Assembly: GCA_960531495.1 (NCBI GenBank)
Contig: OY482852.1
Span: forward strand, 27,666,121-27,730,120
From: Zeus faber
Taxonomy: Eukaryota; Chordata; Actinopteri; Zeiformes; Zeidae
Direction: 5' to 3'
Length of the DNA stretch: 64,000 nucleotides
Made by a program: the position numbers and the translations under genes. Positions 25,514 to 37,453 of the stretch are shown in pieces. How positions within the stretch are numbered: position 1 is the first letter of the stretch; each line of letters opens with the position of its first letter. The notes beneath the pieces are model-generated. The model ran no database searches. It was not told the DNA's origin and worked only from the letters and a program-made list of their open reading frames with translations.

Positions 25514-28500
25514 GAGGTTAGTTCAAAGTTCAAAGTGTACTTTATTGTCAATCGTACCATGCAACACATAATTACACAGAGGATCAAAATTGCGTTTCCC
25601 CATACTCCAAATGTGCAAGTAATATTGGTAACACACAACATATAACGTGAAAGTGCAAAAAGACAACAACAATAGACACAACAACACAACAAGACTAAGG
25701 ATAGTCTTAATATACTCAAGAAGTCAAATGAGGTATGTTATTAAGGTGTTAAGGTGCAGTACAAAGCTAGCAGCAAGAGGATACATATGTATACCAAGGG
25801 GATACATATGTATTGTCAAAATGTAAATAGTGTGCAGTCAGTTGGTCTTTGTGGGTGTCGTGTTCATGTCGTGTTTGGTGAGTTTAGTAGTCTGATGGCC
25901 TTTGGAAAAAAGCTGCTCCTGAATCTGGTGGTATTGCACCGCATGCTGCGGTACCGCTTGCCAGAAGGTAGGAGGGTGAACAGTTTGTGTGCTGGGTGGG
26001 TGTGGTCCTTGATGATATTAGTGGCTCTCTTGCGGCAGCGAGACGGGTACAGGTCCTGGATGGATGGTTGTGCTGTTTTGGTGATCTTCTCTGCTGTCCT
26101 CACCACTCTTTGTAGGGCTTTCTGGTCAGCAGCAGAGCAGCTGCCATACCAGACAGAGGCTGCTGGTAAGAATGCTCTCAATAGCACCCCTGTAGAAGGT
26201 GGTGAGGGCAGAAGGGGGGAGGTCAGCTCTCCTCATCCGGTGAAGGAAGTAGAGGCGTTGCTGTGCCTTCTTTACTAGGGAGGTGGTGTTGATTGACCAT
26301 GTCAGGTCGTCTGTGTTCACCCCCAGGAACTTGGTGCTCTTCACAGACTCCACTGCACTGCCATTGATGGTGAGTGGGATGTGTGGTGTGTGTTTCTTTC
26401 TGAAGTCCACAGTTATTTATTTTGTCTTGTTTGCATTGAGATGTAGATTATTGTTGTCACACCAGTTGATGAGTTGATGTACCTCCTCTCTGTAGGCTGA
26501 GTCGTTGTCGTCACTGATGAGGCCCACAACTGTTGTGTCATCTGCAAACTTAATGAAGTGGTTCGAGATGTATCTGGCACAACAGTCATGCGTCGCCAGT
26601 GTGAACAGCAGAGGGGACAACACACATCCTTGGGGGACTCCAGTGTTCACAGTGATGGTCTCTGAGGAGTTTTTGCCAACTCTTACTGTCTGTGGTCTAT
26701 CAGTAAGGAAGTCCAGTAGCCAGTTGCAGAGTGGGGTGCTGATGCCTATTTCACTGAGTTTATTTACCAGGTGTTGGGGGATGACTGTGTTGAAGGCGGA
26801 ACTGAAGTCAATGAACAGTATCCGCACGTAACTGTTTTTGTTTTCCAGATGAGCCAGGCATAGGTGGAGTGCTGTTGCTATGGCATCATCAGTGGAGCGA
26901 TTGGGACGGTATGCAAACTGGAATGGATCAAGTGTAGTGGGGAGACTGGATGTTATGTGGGCGTTGACCAATCTTTCAAGGCACTTCATCATGATGGGCG
27001 TGAGTGCTATGGCTCGGTAGTCGTTCAGTGTTGAGGCTGGGGATTTCTTGGGTAGCGGTATGAGGGTGGTGGCTTTGAAGCATGCTGGTATGATGGCTTG
27101 GCTCAGAGAGGTGTTGTAGATATCCGTGAGAACATCTGCAAGTTGGTCAGCACAGCCTCTGAGCACACACCCCGGTATGTTGTCAGGACCTGCAGCTTTT
27201 CTGGGGTTCACCTTGAGTAGGGTCTTCCGCACATCAGCAGGGTCCAGGTGAAGTGTTGTCCGGGCAGGTGTTTTCCTCAAGCCGGCTGAAGAATGTGTTC
27301 AGTGTGTTGAGGAAGTCTGTGTTGTCCTCGCACGGTGGGGGTGTTGGCCTGTAACCGGTGACTGACTGGATGCCTTGCCACAGGCGACTGGGGTCTTTTG
27401 TGTCTGTGAAGTGTGATTGGATTTTCTGTCCATAGGCACGCTTGGCTGTTCTCACTCCCCGGTTCAAGTTGGCCCTAGCAGCTCTGAGGGCGTCCTTGTT
27501 CCCGGACTTGAAGGCAGCGTTCCATGCTCTCAGGAGTGCATGTACCTCCGTGGTGAACCAGGGTTTGTCATTGGCTCTTGTAGTGATGTTTTTGATGACG
27601 GTCACATCGTCCATGCATTTGTGTATATAGCCTGTCACAGACTCAGTATATTCCGTTAGGTTGACATGATGGTTGGTAGTGGCAGCCTCCCTAAAAACAG
27701 GCCAAACTCTGCATTCAAAACAAGTCTTGGAGAGCTGAGGTTGCTCCTTCTGGCCATGCTCTGATCTGCTTCACAGACGGCTTACTCCTGGTAAGAAGTG
27801 GTTTGTAAGATGGCATTAGCATAACAGAGAGATGGTCCGAGTTCCCCAGGTGGGGATGGGGAACAGCTCTGAAAGCCTGTTTAATGTTGGTGTATACCTG
27901 GTCAAGAATGTTCTCTCCCCTGGTCGCAAAGTTCACATGTTTGTGGTAATGTGGAAGTACTGTCTTCAATTTGGCCTGATTGAAATCACCAGCGATTATA
28001 TAGACAGAGTCTGGATTAGAGTTCTGCATTGAGCTCACAGGTTGATACAGTGTAGACAGTGCGTCCTTAGTTATAGCAGTGGGTGGAATGTAAACATCTG
28101 TGATGTAGATGGCTGTGAATTCTCTGGGCATGTAGAATGGTCGGCATTTAACTGTTAGAAATTCTATATCCGGAGAACAGTGACTTAGGACAACTTCGGC
28201 GTGAGTGCACCAGTTGTTATTGATGAAAATACATGCACCACCTCCCCGTGATTTCCGCTAAGAGCATGGCTCCTGTCCGCCCGGAACGTTGTTAGTCCAT
28301 CCACTTGAATGGCGTCGTCCGGAACGTTCTGATTAAGGCACGTCTCAGTTAGGATGATGGTGCTGCAGTCTCTCACCTTACTTTGCGTGGTTAGATCCAA
28401 TCTGAGGTAGTCCATTTTGTTTTCCAGCGAGCGAACGTTGGATAGCAGGATAGAGGGAAGTGCAGGTCTGTACGGGTTGGCTTTTAGCCTGGCGCTGATG

Positions 28501-28880
28501 CCCGCTCGAGTTCCGCGCTTGCTGGGTCTAGCACACCGCTTACGATGCTTGCTGGGTCTCGCAGACCGCTTGCGCCGCCCCCGGTGTCGGCCAGTGGTGG
28601 GAAGGGAGTCCGCTACCTTGCTGACCCCTGGGTCTTGCCCCTGTAGAATGCCTAGCTCCTCGAGTTCTTCGGGTTCCAAAGCCAGCGTAACTCCAGAAAG
28701 ATGTTTTGAAATGTTGGGAGTTTCGTAGTCCGAGTAATGCGCTTCTGTTGTAGAGTATTGTCGTACACGACTGTGACGGTACAGACAACACATTTAACAT
28801 AAAACGCGCACCGCTATCGGGAGCTGGAGTGGCCGCTGCCAACAGGGCGCCGCCATCTTGCGCATGCGCCGTAACCACTG
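25514..28880 (-). mobile_element. L2/CR1-group LINE, nearly full length, broken
   Basis: From 5' to 3' on the minus strand: a 5' region with AAGATGGCGGCGCC (about 28855), an Arg-rich N-terminus, an AP-type endonuclease ([45 protein letters not shown]), a linker, then reverse transcriptase ([47 protein letters not shown], catalytic KFADDTTV) and the C-terminal block (SSFFPKAIRLLN). The 3' end carries gttcaaagttcaaag repeats at about 25512-25526. At least four frameshifts (near 28255, 27720, 27270 and 26150) and one in-frame TAA (26417-26419, K-T-K-stop-I-T-V) break the single ORF. It lies in an intron of the zcwpw2-like gene. Confidence 0.88.
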
Positions 28881-29067
28881 ACGAGTGCCAGTGAAGAGTT
28901 ATTTAATATCCACTTATCAAGAAATTACTGAATGAACAATATGTACTTAAGTTTGGTTTATTTGATATTGTGCTAATCTAAAAGGAGTTTGACATTAGTT
29001 TGGCCTGTGATGGGGAACAAGGCTCAAATAAAGACAAACCAAAAGAAAGCTTGAATTGTAAATGTAC

Positions 29068-29211
29068 CTTTGAGGTAACGGTCTGCAATATGTCCACACA
29101 TCTGGCTGAGACCCAGCCCCTCCAGTGAGGCTTTCCCAGGTACTCAGCGTGGTAGCTCTCCACATCACATCATTTCCTGAGTTTGGGTCCGGGCTCAGGA
29201 TGGCTGGCCAC
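29068..29211 (-). pseudogene. zcwpw2: zcwpw2 exon: PWWP core
   Basis: The acceptor is tgtttatag before 29211, and the first base completes the second Trp of the PWWP signature split across the intron. The frame reads WPAILSPDPNSGNDV, then after a shift ESYHAEYLGKPHWRGWVSAR and CVDILQTVTSK, and stops at a GTACAT donor. The sequence gatgtgatgtg near 29160-29170 is a 5-nt tandem duplication; without it the exon is 139 bp and matches the phases on both sides. The aromatic residues of the methyl-lysine cage region (WWP, W) are present. Confidence 0.75.
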
Positions 29212-29409
29212 CTATAAACACACGTCTTTTTCAATACTTTTGTAATCAGGCGAGTAGGCCAGGACAAACAATAATACAACAAATAATGTGTCCTGGGCCA
29301 CATTGAAGGACCCCCTCCTCAACTGACGTCCTCTGCCTAAGCGGAAGTATGCACTATATTAAAGTGCGAAAACAAGAAGCCACAACGACAGTTAAATGGA
29401 TTCTCTGAG

Positions 29410-29589
29410 ATGGAATACACAGAAAACACTGTTTCAAAAGACTGTCTGATTTCCATTTGGGCCAAAGAGTCAGTACAACGGAAACTGGAAGATTCATATC
29501 GCATCTGGGCGATTTATGAGGAGATTTTCGAAAAGCTGGAGGGGACCAGGTACCAGGTATTAGGATCATGGCAGCAACGCCATAGTGAT
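29410..29589 (+). pseudogene. Myb/SANT-like domain remnant
   Basis: The frame encodes SKDCLISIWAKESVQRKLED then SYRIWAIYEEIFEKLEGTRYQ, which fits the Myb/SANT-like (MADF-type) DNA-binding domain common in fish Harbinger-derived proteins (L..IW....IQ..L....RN..IYE.I...L...GY). After RYQ the expected W..C...K motif is degraded. No DDE transposase is nearby. It lies in an intron of the zcwpw2-like gene on the opposite strand. Confidence 0.4.
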
Positions 29590-30185
29590 ATAAATGCCTT
29601 TGCTAATTGAAATTATGTACATGTTTCTTTGCACATAGAGTGAGGAACTGAGATTCATTCACAAGTGTTTACTCGAGACGCATGTGGAGATGTACGTTTG
29701 AGCTGTCCACTTGTGATCAGATCAACCAAGACGCATGGTAATGCCAGGTGGAAGTCTCGTGTTGAGAATCACTTTTTCTAGTATCTAGTAGAGAAGCTCC
29801 AGCCTTGGAAACTTCTCCAGACCCGAGTAAACAGCTCTACTATTAAACTATTAGGATTGAACTAGTAGAGGTATAACTATGTTATGAATACAAAGCCAAA
29901 ATATGTCACAAACGCACGGTCCAGCTCAAGCTGTGTGGTTATGGCGAAATAAATTACAGCAATAACATCAACTTGCGAGAGGCTCAGATCATGCTCATAA
30001 GATGATAACACAAACAAAACTATTTTAAGGCACGCTATTTTACATGGCTAACGTGAATATTCCATTTACAATTTGATTTTAAAATTTGCATATGGTGTGT
30101 CAGTTAATATTGAAAACAAAATTGACAAACATTATTTGAGTAACCATTCAAGACGATCGTGGGCACATAAACACACAGGCCTAGC

Positions 30186-30374
30186 CAGGGCATCCTGCTA
30201 AATTTAGCACGGACAAGGGCTCCAGCCGGCAGCTGAGAGAAGGGAAGAGTGAGGCCATTTTTGTGGAGTGTGGACGTGCTCCTCTAGGACGCTGCCCGTG
30301 TTGTAGGCTGGGCCTGGGTTCATGCCACAAAACCAGGACTGCTTCATGTCAAGCCCGGCACCACTGGCATTTAC
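30186..30374 (-). pseudogene. zcwpw2: zcwpw2 exon: CW C-terminus and PWWP start
   Basis: The acceptor is cccatttacag before 30374. The frame reads VNASGAGLDMKQSWFCGMNP then PAYNTGSVLEE, the second half of a CW domain (W-[FY]-C-x-M-N-x-x-x-x-x-N-x-C-x-x-x-E-E). The last zinc cysteine is Gly here. Further on, in another frame, comes LPFSQLPAGALVRAKFSRMP, the start of a PWWP domain. The two frames are offset by one nucleotide at an A run near 30270. The exon is 189 bp, one more than the phases at its two ends allow, which agrees with a 1-nt insertion. The donor is TG|GCTAGG instead of GT. Confidence 0.72.
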
Positions 30375-31059
30375 CTGTAAATGGGATTGGATAAGGAGTG
30401 ATGGAAGGACAACAACCAGGTGTGTGGCTTTGTTACCAGTTTGCCATACAGGTAAATGCCTGTGAGTACTGTGGAACAAGAAAATAATAATCACATACAA
30501 ATACATTAAAATAGAAAAATTAAAAAAAAGGTAGTAAATGACTTTCTTCATGTGCAAAATGTAATTTTAACTTTATTTTAGAGAGAACGGCAGGTGCAAG
30601 CTCCCCTTAAGGCTCTAATATACTTGCTTCTAACTACATGAATACATGTGCAAGTTGGCTGCCCAGTGTATCCTGTGTTCCTTTGGAGCATTGGTTGTAC
30701 ATGTCCTCAGCAATTAACGCTAAGCGTCTGCAATATGCAATTCAACACAAAACAGTGGGGGCAGTATATCAGGATGTGACTGGCAGGTCTGCTGCAGACT
30801 CTGAACGAACTACAACAATGGCGGAAGGTTCTTGCCAGAGAAGCTGGAAACGGGTGCCAATGCCGTATTTTGTCCAGCAGTTGTTCTCTAGATCTCTTCT
30901 TCTCAAGATATTCCAGTGTCGGCCACATATTTGGCACATAAAACATCACATGATAGTAAAATACATCTCATGATGCACTTGGACACCTCCTCAGTGATAG
31001 TACCTGGCATCATAGGATGTTTCGGGTCTTTCAACTTCAGACACCCTCACCCAGGGGAC

Positions 31060-31510
31060 CCGACCGGGAGTGATCAGTTCCCGGCCAGTGTCCAAGAAGC
31101 ATTCATCCACGGCTTGTCCCTTCTGATCCACAGCCATCTAGAGGTTTTCTCTGCTGCCTCTGAAGCTCTACCGATGGCCTTTCTTTTAGACACACCAGTG
31201 ACGCCCAGGAGGCTATAGGCTTTGCACAAGGACTTGCTCACAAAGCCCTCTGCCTCCCACCTCGATGGGCAAACACTTCGCACGCCACCGCTGTCTGCAG
31301 CACCTTTCCACCAGCTCTGCATATTTCTCCCTCTTCCTTTCGTTGGCCTCTCCCATTTCGCTCCTCCCAAAGCACAGTGGGCTCCAGCATGACCACTTGT
31401 TTGGATGTTTCCGAGAACAGCACAATGTCCGGGCGAAGGGTGGTCTCTACGATGGCTTTGGGGAATTTGAGTTGGGTTTCCAGGTCCACCCTCATTTGCC
31501 AGTCGCGAGC
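31060..31510 (-). mobile_element. LINE fragment with restriction-like endonuclease end
   Basis: Minus-strand frames read MRVDLETQLKFPKAIVETTL then RPDIVLFSETSKQVVMLEPTV, and in another frame KSLCKAYSLLGVTGVSKRKAI, then EAAEKTSRWLWIRRD. The order RPD...V...E.TV.WEE is that of the C-terminal restriction-like endonuclease of a fish R2/NeSL-type LINE family. Several frameshifts interrupt it and nothing upstream remains. Confidence 0.45.
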
Positions 31511-31719
31511 TGACCCAAGAAGACCAAATTATCACAAATTATTACCCCAAGTTTAACAAATATTTTCAAGATTTAAACAGACGTTGACTAGTTTTACATG
31601 AACCACTCCACTCTGTTATACACTTTGTGATACTAAACACTTGGTGTCAGTTTACAGAGTTTGCGGGGATTTGTGAAAATAAATAAACAATTAATTCATT
31701 CATTAATTAAAAAAATAAA

Positions 31720-31756
<37 letters not shown>

Positions 31757-31932
31757 GAAAGAGAATATTTACATATTTAGACCACCTTAGAATATCTGGT
31801 GTACCATGATGCAGACGTTCTCACTCCCTACTGAAGAAAAAATAAAAGTATAAAGACAGCTCTTTAAATTAAATGGAAATTAAAAATGATTATTCATTAT
31901 TAGAATATATTTATTATTGCTATTATTATTCT

Positions 31933-31992
<60 letters not shown>

Positions 31993-32951
31993 TATATATT
32001 ATAATAATAATTATAACCAAGTAAGTTGACTTTCTTAACATTCAACCATGCTTCACGTACAGTTTTCCATCTATAGTATAGAGCTGTTATATGAGCACGA
32101 ACCCTTCTTCAGAAGATTTAGGCTTTTAGGTCCAATTAAGGAAGGAGCTTCGTCAACGACCTTAACGTCACCCAAACAAAACAACTGGCGGGGGTGCCTA
32201 CGCTGCATTGCATTGAACTCGGAAATCGGTATTTGTGGTGGGTGGTCCTCACTCCCAAGCGAAATGTCTTCCATATTATTCTCTGCTCGGCAAACCATGG
32301 AGCACGCATCGAATCGGGGTTCGTTTGGTGTTCTACAAGCATCGACACACAGTGATATCAAGGTCTGTTATCTCTGAGAACTCGGGCAGAGTTGGATATT
32401 TTCCGAGTTCTCATCCCAGCTGGAAATGCAGCACTAAATTGTCTTCATGCGTTCCACATTGCGCATTGTTTTAAACTCTTTTTTGGTGCATTTAGTTTAT
32501 TCATCACAGTTTACTGAACATTATATGCTCACATTTATTCTCGGCGAAGGAAATCCTGAAGTATAATTCATCTGAAACTTTGCTAATAATAATAATAATA
32601 ATAACAATAACAATAACAATAACAATAACAATAACAATAACAATAACAATAATAATAATAATAATAATAATAAATAGAATTAGACAATGGCAACTACAAC
32701 TATACAATTCCTGGAGAATTCCTTATGCATATGATTCCCTAATATGCGTCCACAACTGACTTTCTTTGCCGCACGCTATTTGAGAGCTGTGACATCACGA
32801 AGACTGGATTTCTTTGCCGCACCCAATATGAGAGCTGTTACATCACAAAGCACTTTGTTTTATTAAACCTTTTGGAAAACTGTATAACCGCTCAAAATCT
32901 CACACTTCTATTGGCAAAATGTTAGCATCGTGGGTAATGGGACAAAAGTAT

Positions 32952-32995
<44 letters not shown>

Positions 32996-34675
32996 TGCGC
33001 TTGCGTGCGTGTGAATAATAACTAATAATAATAATAATTATAATAATAAATATAGCTGCAGGTAACAACACAGTTATGAATTACAGTTTTCAGAGTTCCC
33101 GAGAAACGCAGCATCAGCCAATATTATTGGCCAATCTATCTAACCTGTTTATAAAGAATGACATATTAATTTGCATTATAACGATTGATATTCAGTGAAA
33201 TACATGTAATCAAACAAAAAACAACTTTATAAAAGTATATTAATTTCCTAATTTCTTCAATCAAGAAAAATACTTCCCCCTCATTACTTTTAAACAATGA
33301 AATACTGACAGCAACACTAAAATATCAAACTTTGTTAAATTCTGCCCCTGTCCGTCTGTCTGCCTGTTTGCAGAATATCTCAAAGAGTTATGAACAGATT
33401 TGCACAAATTGATTTGATTGAATGAAAATAATTGAATGACATTTGTGACCCACTGCAGCAAAACCCACTATCTTGTGTATTTCTAAAATCGCCAGGAGCA
33501 GCCAAATTGGCTGAAAAAAAAAAAAAATTCCAGAGTCGTGTTCCTTTGTGTTGTTTTTTTTAATCTCTCAGCACATTTTCAAAACAGAGGTTTGACTTAT
33601 AAATAGTAGATAAATGTTAAACCATAGAGTTAAATATTCCCGTTATATTACATAGGGAAACATAGTTCACTTACCCAGATGCTGAACAGCCAGCGCTGAC
33701 CAACGCTGATTGATCGTTTCCTTTAAAGAAAGCGTTTAGGTGAATATCATTCCTTCATATTCCATGTGCTGTGAAGTCACAATGTGAAACCGTTTTGATA
33801 GAGTTCAACCTTTCAATCATACTACTTTTACACACACACACAGAGACGTTGTTGTGTAGAGGGCATACACCAAAGTATACCACCTAAGAAGTCAAGCTGA
33901 TGTCACTTCCGTAAACAAGGGGAGGATCCGGTCTCACTTCTCTGTAAAACTTTAATCTCCATGTTGTTGTGGATTGCAGGAAGCGGGTGGCAGATGTAGA
34001 TCATATCGCGGACCTTAATCTGACCAGTACGATGGATCCAAGTCAGTGTAAGCAGCGTGTACTGGACTTCATTTTCCTTGATGATAGCCAGTCCAACAGT
34101 GACGCAGAGAACAACAGCGATGCTGAAATTGATACCGCGTTACACTTTAAACAACGGATTTCAATCTGAATGCCACAATTAAACAGAATATTTTCAAGAA
34201 CCATACGAGGGGACCGCCCGTTGTTGTAACAACGGAAGAAGTTGATGACGTGATGAAGTCTGTTGAGGTTGGTGATGCAGATGATGAACAAGTAGCAATG
34301 GACAAGATTCTCAAGTTAACCTGCAAATACAGCCAGGAATGAAAAGAGGCCCCAAACAGGCTCTCAGAGTGTAGCTGGGGTAGGGTTGGGGTTAGCCCAC
34401 ATAAGGACTCCAAGAACTTTGAAGATAATTGGCATACGCACATTTACTGTATATATTAAATGACATACCGAGGCTTATATACAGAGACTCATATTATTGA
34501 TAGACTCTACATTTGGTTGTGTTGTCCGTACTTTTGAACTCCTAAAAAATTGTACTTTATCAAACATGTATATTCTTATTGTTAAATAAAAGCTTTTTTA
34601 AAAACAAAAGATGTTGTGTGTCGATGACGCTGTTCAACATTCCCTCAAAACACAAGAACAATGCAGAAATTGCCC
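31511..34675. other. No gene; simple repeats
   Basis: (AT)n at about 31727-31752, (AAT)n at about 31936-31991, mixed (AAT)n/(AAC)n at about 32584-32672, (GT)n at about 32953-32992. A 66-codon frame at 33969-34169 and a 96-codon frame at 32071-32361 (minus) have no recognised domain. The rest is AT-rich. Confidence 0.55.
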
Positions 34676-34813
34676 CATTCAGCAGGGTGTCACATCACCA
34701 TTCAGCAGGGTGTCACATCACCATTCAGCAGGGTGTCACATCACCATTCAGCAGGGTGTCACATCACCATTCAGCAGGGTGTCACATCACCATTCAGCAG
34801 GGTGCCAAGTAAC
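34676..34813. repeat. 23-bp tandem repeat, six copies
   Basis: Five identical copies of a 23-mer starting cattcagcagggtgtcacat, and a sixth with changes (gtgccaagtaac). The copies abut without spacers. Confidence 0.95.
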
Positions 34814-36440
34814 CATTTGACAAGTAACCATGCGTCTCTGTTGGTCCGCCAACCTATTTGCATTCTGGGAGCTGGCTGAAATAAGCCAAGTGTGGGGGAA
34901 AACTTTGAAGGTGATTATCTCAAGAAACACAGTTTGCCACACCCTTGTCATTAACAAGTCATAGCTTTAAAAATATTTGCTTGATTTGCACAAATGACAC
35001 CTTGTTTTGAAGCTCTGATTCTTCACTTTCAAGTGATGCGAAAAAGTCGAATGCCACCAAATGTACCTAAAGCCTGGAGTGGGTCACATTTTTAATCCGA
35101 AATATAATAAATTTAATATATATGTAATATATTATATAATAATTTAATATTTGGGCCGTGCAATATGACGATATATATCATAAGACAATAGAATAATTGT
35201 ATCGTCTATCTATATTTTTGGAGCCCGATCCAGATTTTGGAAAGTCAGAGTCCACTGTGTTTTGACTGATATTTTGTCCAAAACTGCAAAATATATCAAT
35301 TTGAAAAACGTATTTTTTTAGGTTTCTATATTTGAGAACATTTACTTACTTTACATTTACACTTATAAACAAACAAATGCATAAAAATAAACACACAAAG
35401 AACTTTTTGATAGATAAAATATATATAAAAGATAATATAAAATAAAATATTTATTTCATTATTTTTCAGTGGTTCCAGTGAACGCATCATCACCTCCGAA
35501 ACTGTACATGGTTTACTGCTTGGAGAGCCGTGTCCGAACGCGTGTGTAAACAAACGTGGATGGATTTACAATGCCTATACATTAATAATGCGCTTATTTT
35601 GGTGGGTAACTGAAAAGCAGTGTAAAACAGATAAGTACAGGATAAATAATCAATGTGTTTTCCCTATTATACTTGTTAAAAAATCGGGACACATCCGCTG
35701 CATAACTGCCGATCCCCATGTGGTAAAAGAACGTCAAATAATGACCGATCAGTGTTGCCGAATCTTTTCCAATGAACGCAGATAGCACTAGCTCCAAAAG
35801 TCACCAGATGACGTCATGTGCTTGTTTGCGTATTGATGACGGCATATTGATGACCAGTGATTGGTAGTTGGACACACTGTCTGGCAGGCGTGCGCAGCTC
35901 AGCTGGTACAGCTCTGGCCACACCGACGCCTACTGGTGGAGCAGAGGGAGAGACTCTCAGAAGAGCCGTGGATTACGATAACTTAGTAATATTTGACTTA
36001 ATTATTCATTAATTAATCTTCATATTAATATTAATATTTAATGTATTTTAGGATTCTATTTAAACATTTGACATCTTGAATGTCGTTTTAATTTAAGGCC
36101 ATGTACATAACTTCCTTGCGTTAGGTATTTTACAGAATAAATTGAAGGAAAGGTTTTATTTGTCTCCCTTTTTAATTTGTAATTATCTATTTATTTATTT
36201 ATTTTGCTGATCGGAAAAATGATCTGATCCGTGATTCAAAATGGTGATACGAGCCGAACCGTGACTTTTGTGATCCATTGCACCCCTAGCACTTTGGAAA
36301 TCAACAGAAAACTGCCATCGCGATGTATTTTAATAACCTATAAATAAATAAAATTAGGTGAGTGGTTCAACTGACTTTAATTGTAGAGGATATATTATGA
36401 AATGAGTTGTATGTAGTGGGTGTGAGACTAACTATACTAC
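34814..36440. other. No gene; possible hAT-like MITE relic
   Basis: Around 35150 (gggccgtgcaatatgacgatat) and 36225-36295 (gatccgtgattcaaaatgg...ttgcacccctagc) the sequence resembles the ends of common fish hAT-like MITEs with a gcacccct terminus. The assignment is tentative. The interior is AT-rich without a usable frame. Confidence 0.3.
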
Positions 36441-36442
36441 TA

Positions 36443-36987
36443 CAGTGGTACCTCGACTTACGACTGTAACTCGTTCTATAAGAACGCTTGTATGTTAAAA
36501 CAGTCGTATGTCGAAGCAGTTTTTCCCATATACACCACACTCATATTTTTCTATGATTTCCTTCTTAGTTTCAATGGGAATCATTGCCTTTTTCTTTTTC
36601 CCATCATCCTTCTTCTGAGGAGTCATCATGAAGGGTGAAAATAAACAAAACACACAGCACCAACACAGTAAATATGAAAACAATATCAATAAGCCACGAA
36701 CTACGTGCACACAGGATGTAGGTCGCCCGCTACCTGACTGCTGACTGACTGCTGACTGACTGCTGACTGACTGCTGACTGATTGCTGACTGACTGCTGAC
36801 TGACTGCTGACTGACTGCTGACTGACTGCTGACTGACTGCTGACTGGCCGCCGACGCGCCAACTGCAAATTTCCACGGTCGTGTCTTGGAGCAGTCGGTC
36901 GCAAGTCGATACAAATTTTCGTGACTATGGCTCCTCGTATCTTGGATTGGTCGTAAGTAGATGCAGTCTTAAGTCGAGGTACCACTG
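36443..36987 (-). mobile_element. Tigger-type DNA transposon, internally deleted
   Basis: Inverted repeats CAGTGGTACCTCGACTTA(C) at the left and the complement of CAGTGGTACCTCGACTTAAG at the right, flanked by TA on both sides. This is the signature of pogo/Tigger elements. On the minus strand a frame encodes MTPQKKDDGKKKKAMIPIET then KKEIIEKYECGV, the first helix of the Tigger helix-turn-helix, after which the transposase is deleted. An 11-bp tandem repeat has expanded inside. Confidence 0.8.
36730..36846. repeat. 11-bp tandem repeat
   Basis: About ten copies of the unit tgactgctgac, one of them with a gattg variant, inside the Tigger derivative. Minus-strand frames across it read repeated SSQSAVSQQSV and are not genes. 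Confidence 0.9.
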
Positions 36988-37379
36988 TATAAAGTATTCA
37001 TTACAGATTGAACTAATTGATTGACTAGCAAACTAGCAAAACTAGATGTGTGTATACTACAGTATATATTACATGAATGTATTTACATACATTACTATCA
37101 TTCATGTTGTGGGTAATTATGAAATAAAGTGTCACTGAAACGGTTAATCTGGCGCACACATGGGCTACGCGAAAATCCCAAATAATTAAAGTACTGTAGT
37201 TCAAAACACATATACAATACATACACGTTCCTTGTGTTATGTAATTACTTATGGCTGTTGTTACCAGTAATTATAATTCAGGTAGATTGTATACATTGAT
37301 CTCTCTGAAATGTCTAAAATTGTGACAGTGGTGATATTGAGTTTTTATTTTGTGGAACTTACTCTGTAATCACTGGAAG

Positions 37380-37446
37380 TGACATTTCACTGCATATGTA
37401 TGACCGTAAGTATATGTATGTGACATATAACCTCTTGAATCTTGAA
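37380..37446 (+). mobile_element. L2/CR1-group LINE 3' tail
   Basis: gacatttcactgcatatgta...tatgtgacatataacctcttgaatcttgaatct matches the tail of the LINE at 12090-12830. Only the terminal part is present. Confidence 0.6.
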
Positions 37447-37453
37447 TCTAGTG

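Larger units (their letters stand above)
23298..30374 (-). pseudogene. zcwpw2: zcwpw2-like gene (CW + PWWP domains), decaying
   Basis: Five exons in order and in consistent phase: 30374-30186 (end of the CW zinc finger, start of PWWP), 29211-29068 (rest of PWWP), 25421-25298, 24150-24062 and 23709-23536 (stop), with an AATAAA signal at 23303-23298. CW domains bind methylated H3K4 and PWWP domains methylated H3K36; ZCWPW1/2 read the double mark left by PRDM9 in meiosis. From memory, the block SQLP.G.L....K...P.WP matches human ZCWPW2, as do EYHIEFLGDPH, the Lys-rich helix ending in QRLEMC, and the EED...V.G end. Decay signs: a 1-nt frameshift in an A run near 30270, a 5-nt duplication near 29164, Gly for the last CW zinc Cys, and a GC donor after 30186. 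Upstream exons, including the first half of CW, were not found. A living divergent gene with sequence errors is the alternative. Confidence 0.72.

Noticed and set aside
32071-32361. 96-codon minus-strand frame with FCLGDVKVVDEAPSLIG
   Set aside because: Protein-like in part, but no family, no splice sites and AT-rich repeats on both sides; tested as a first CW exon of zcwpw2 and did not fit.
33969-34169. 66-codon frame with FIFLDDSQSNSDAENNSDAE, considered as the acidic start of a piggyBac transposase
   Set aside because: No DDE domain follows and no TTAA-flanked inverted ends were found.
34676-34813. Regular 23-bp repeats considered as CRISPR-like
   Set aside because: No spacers between the units and a eukaryotic setting; it is a plain minisatellite.
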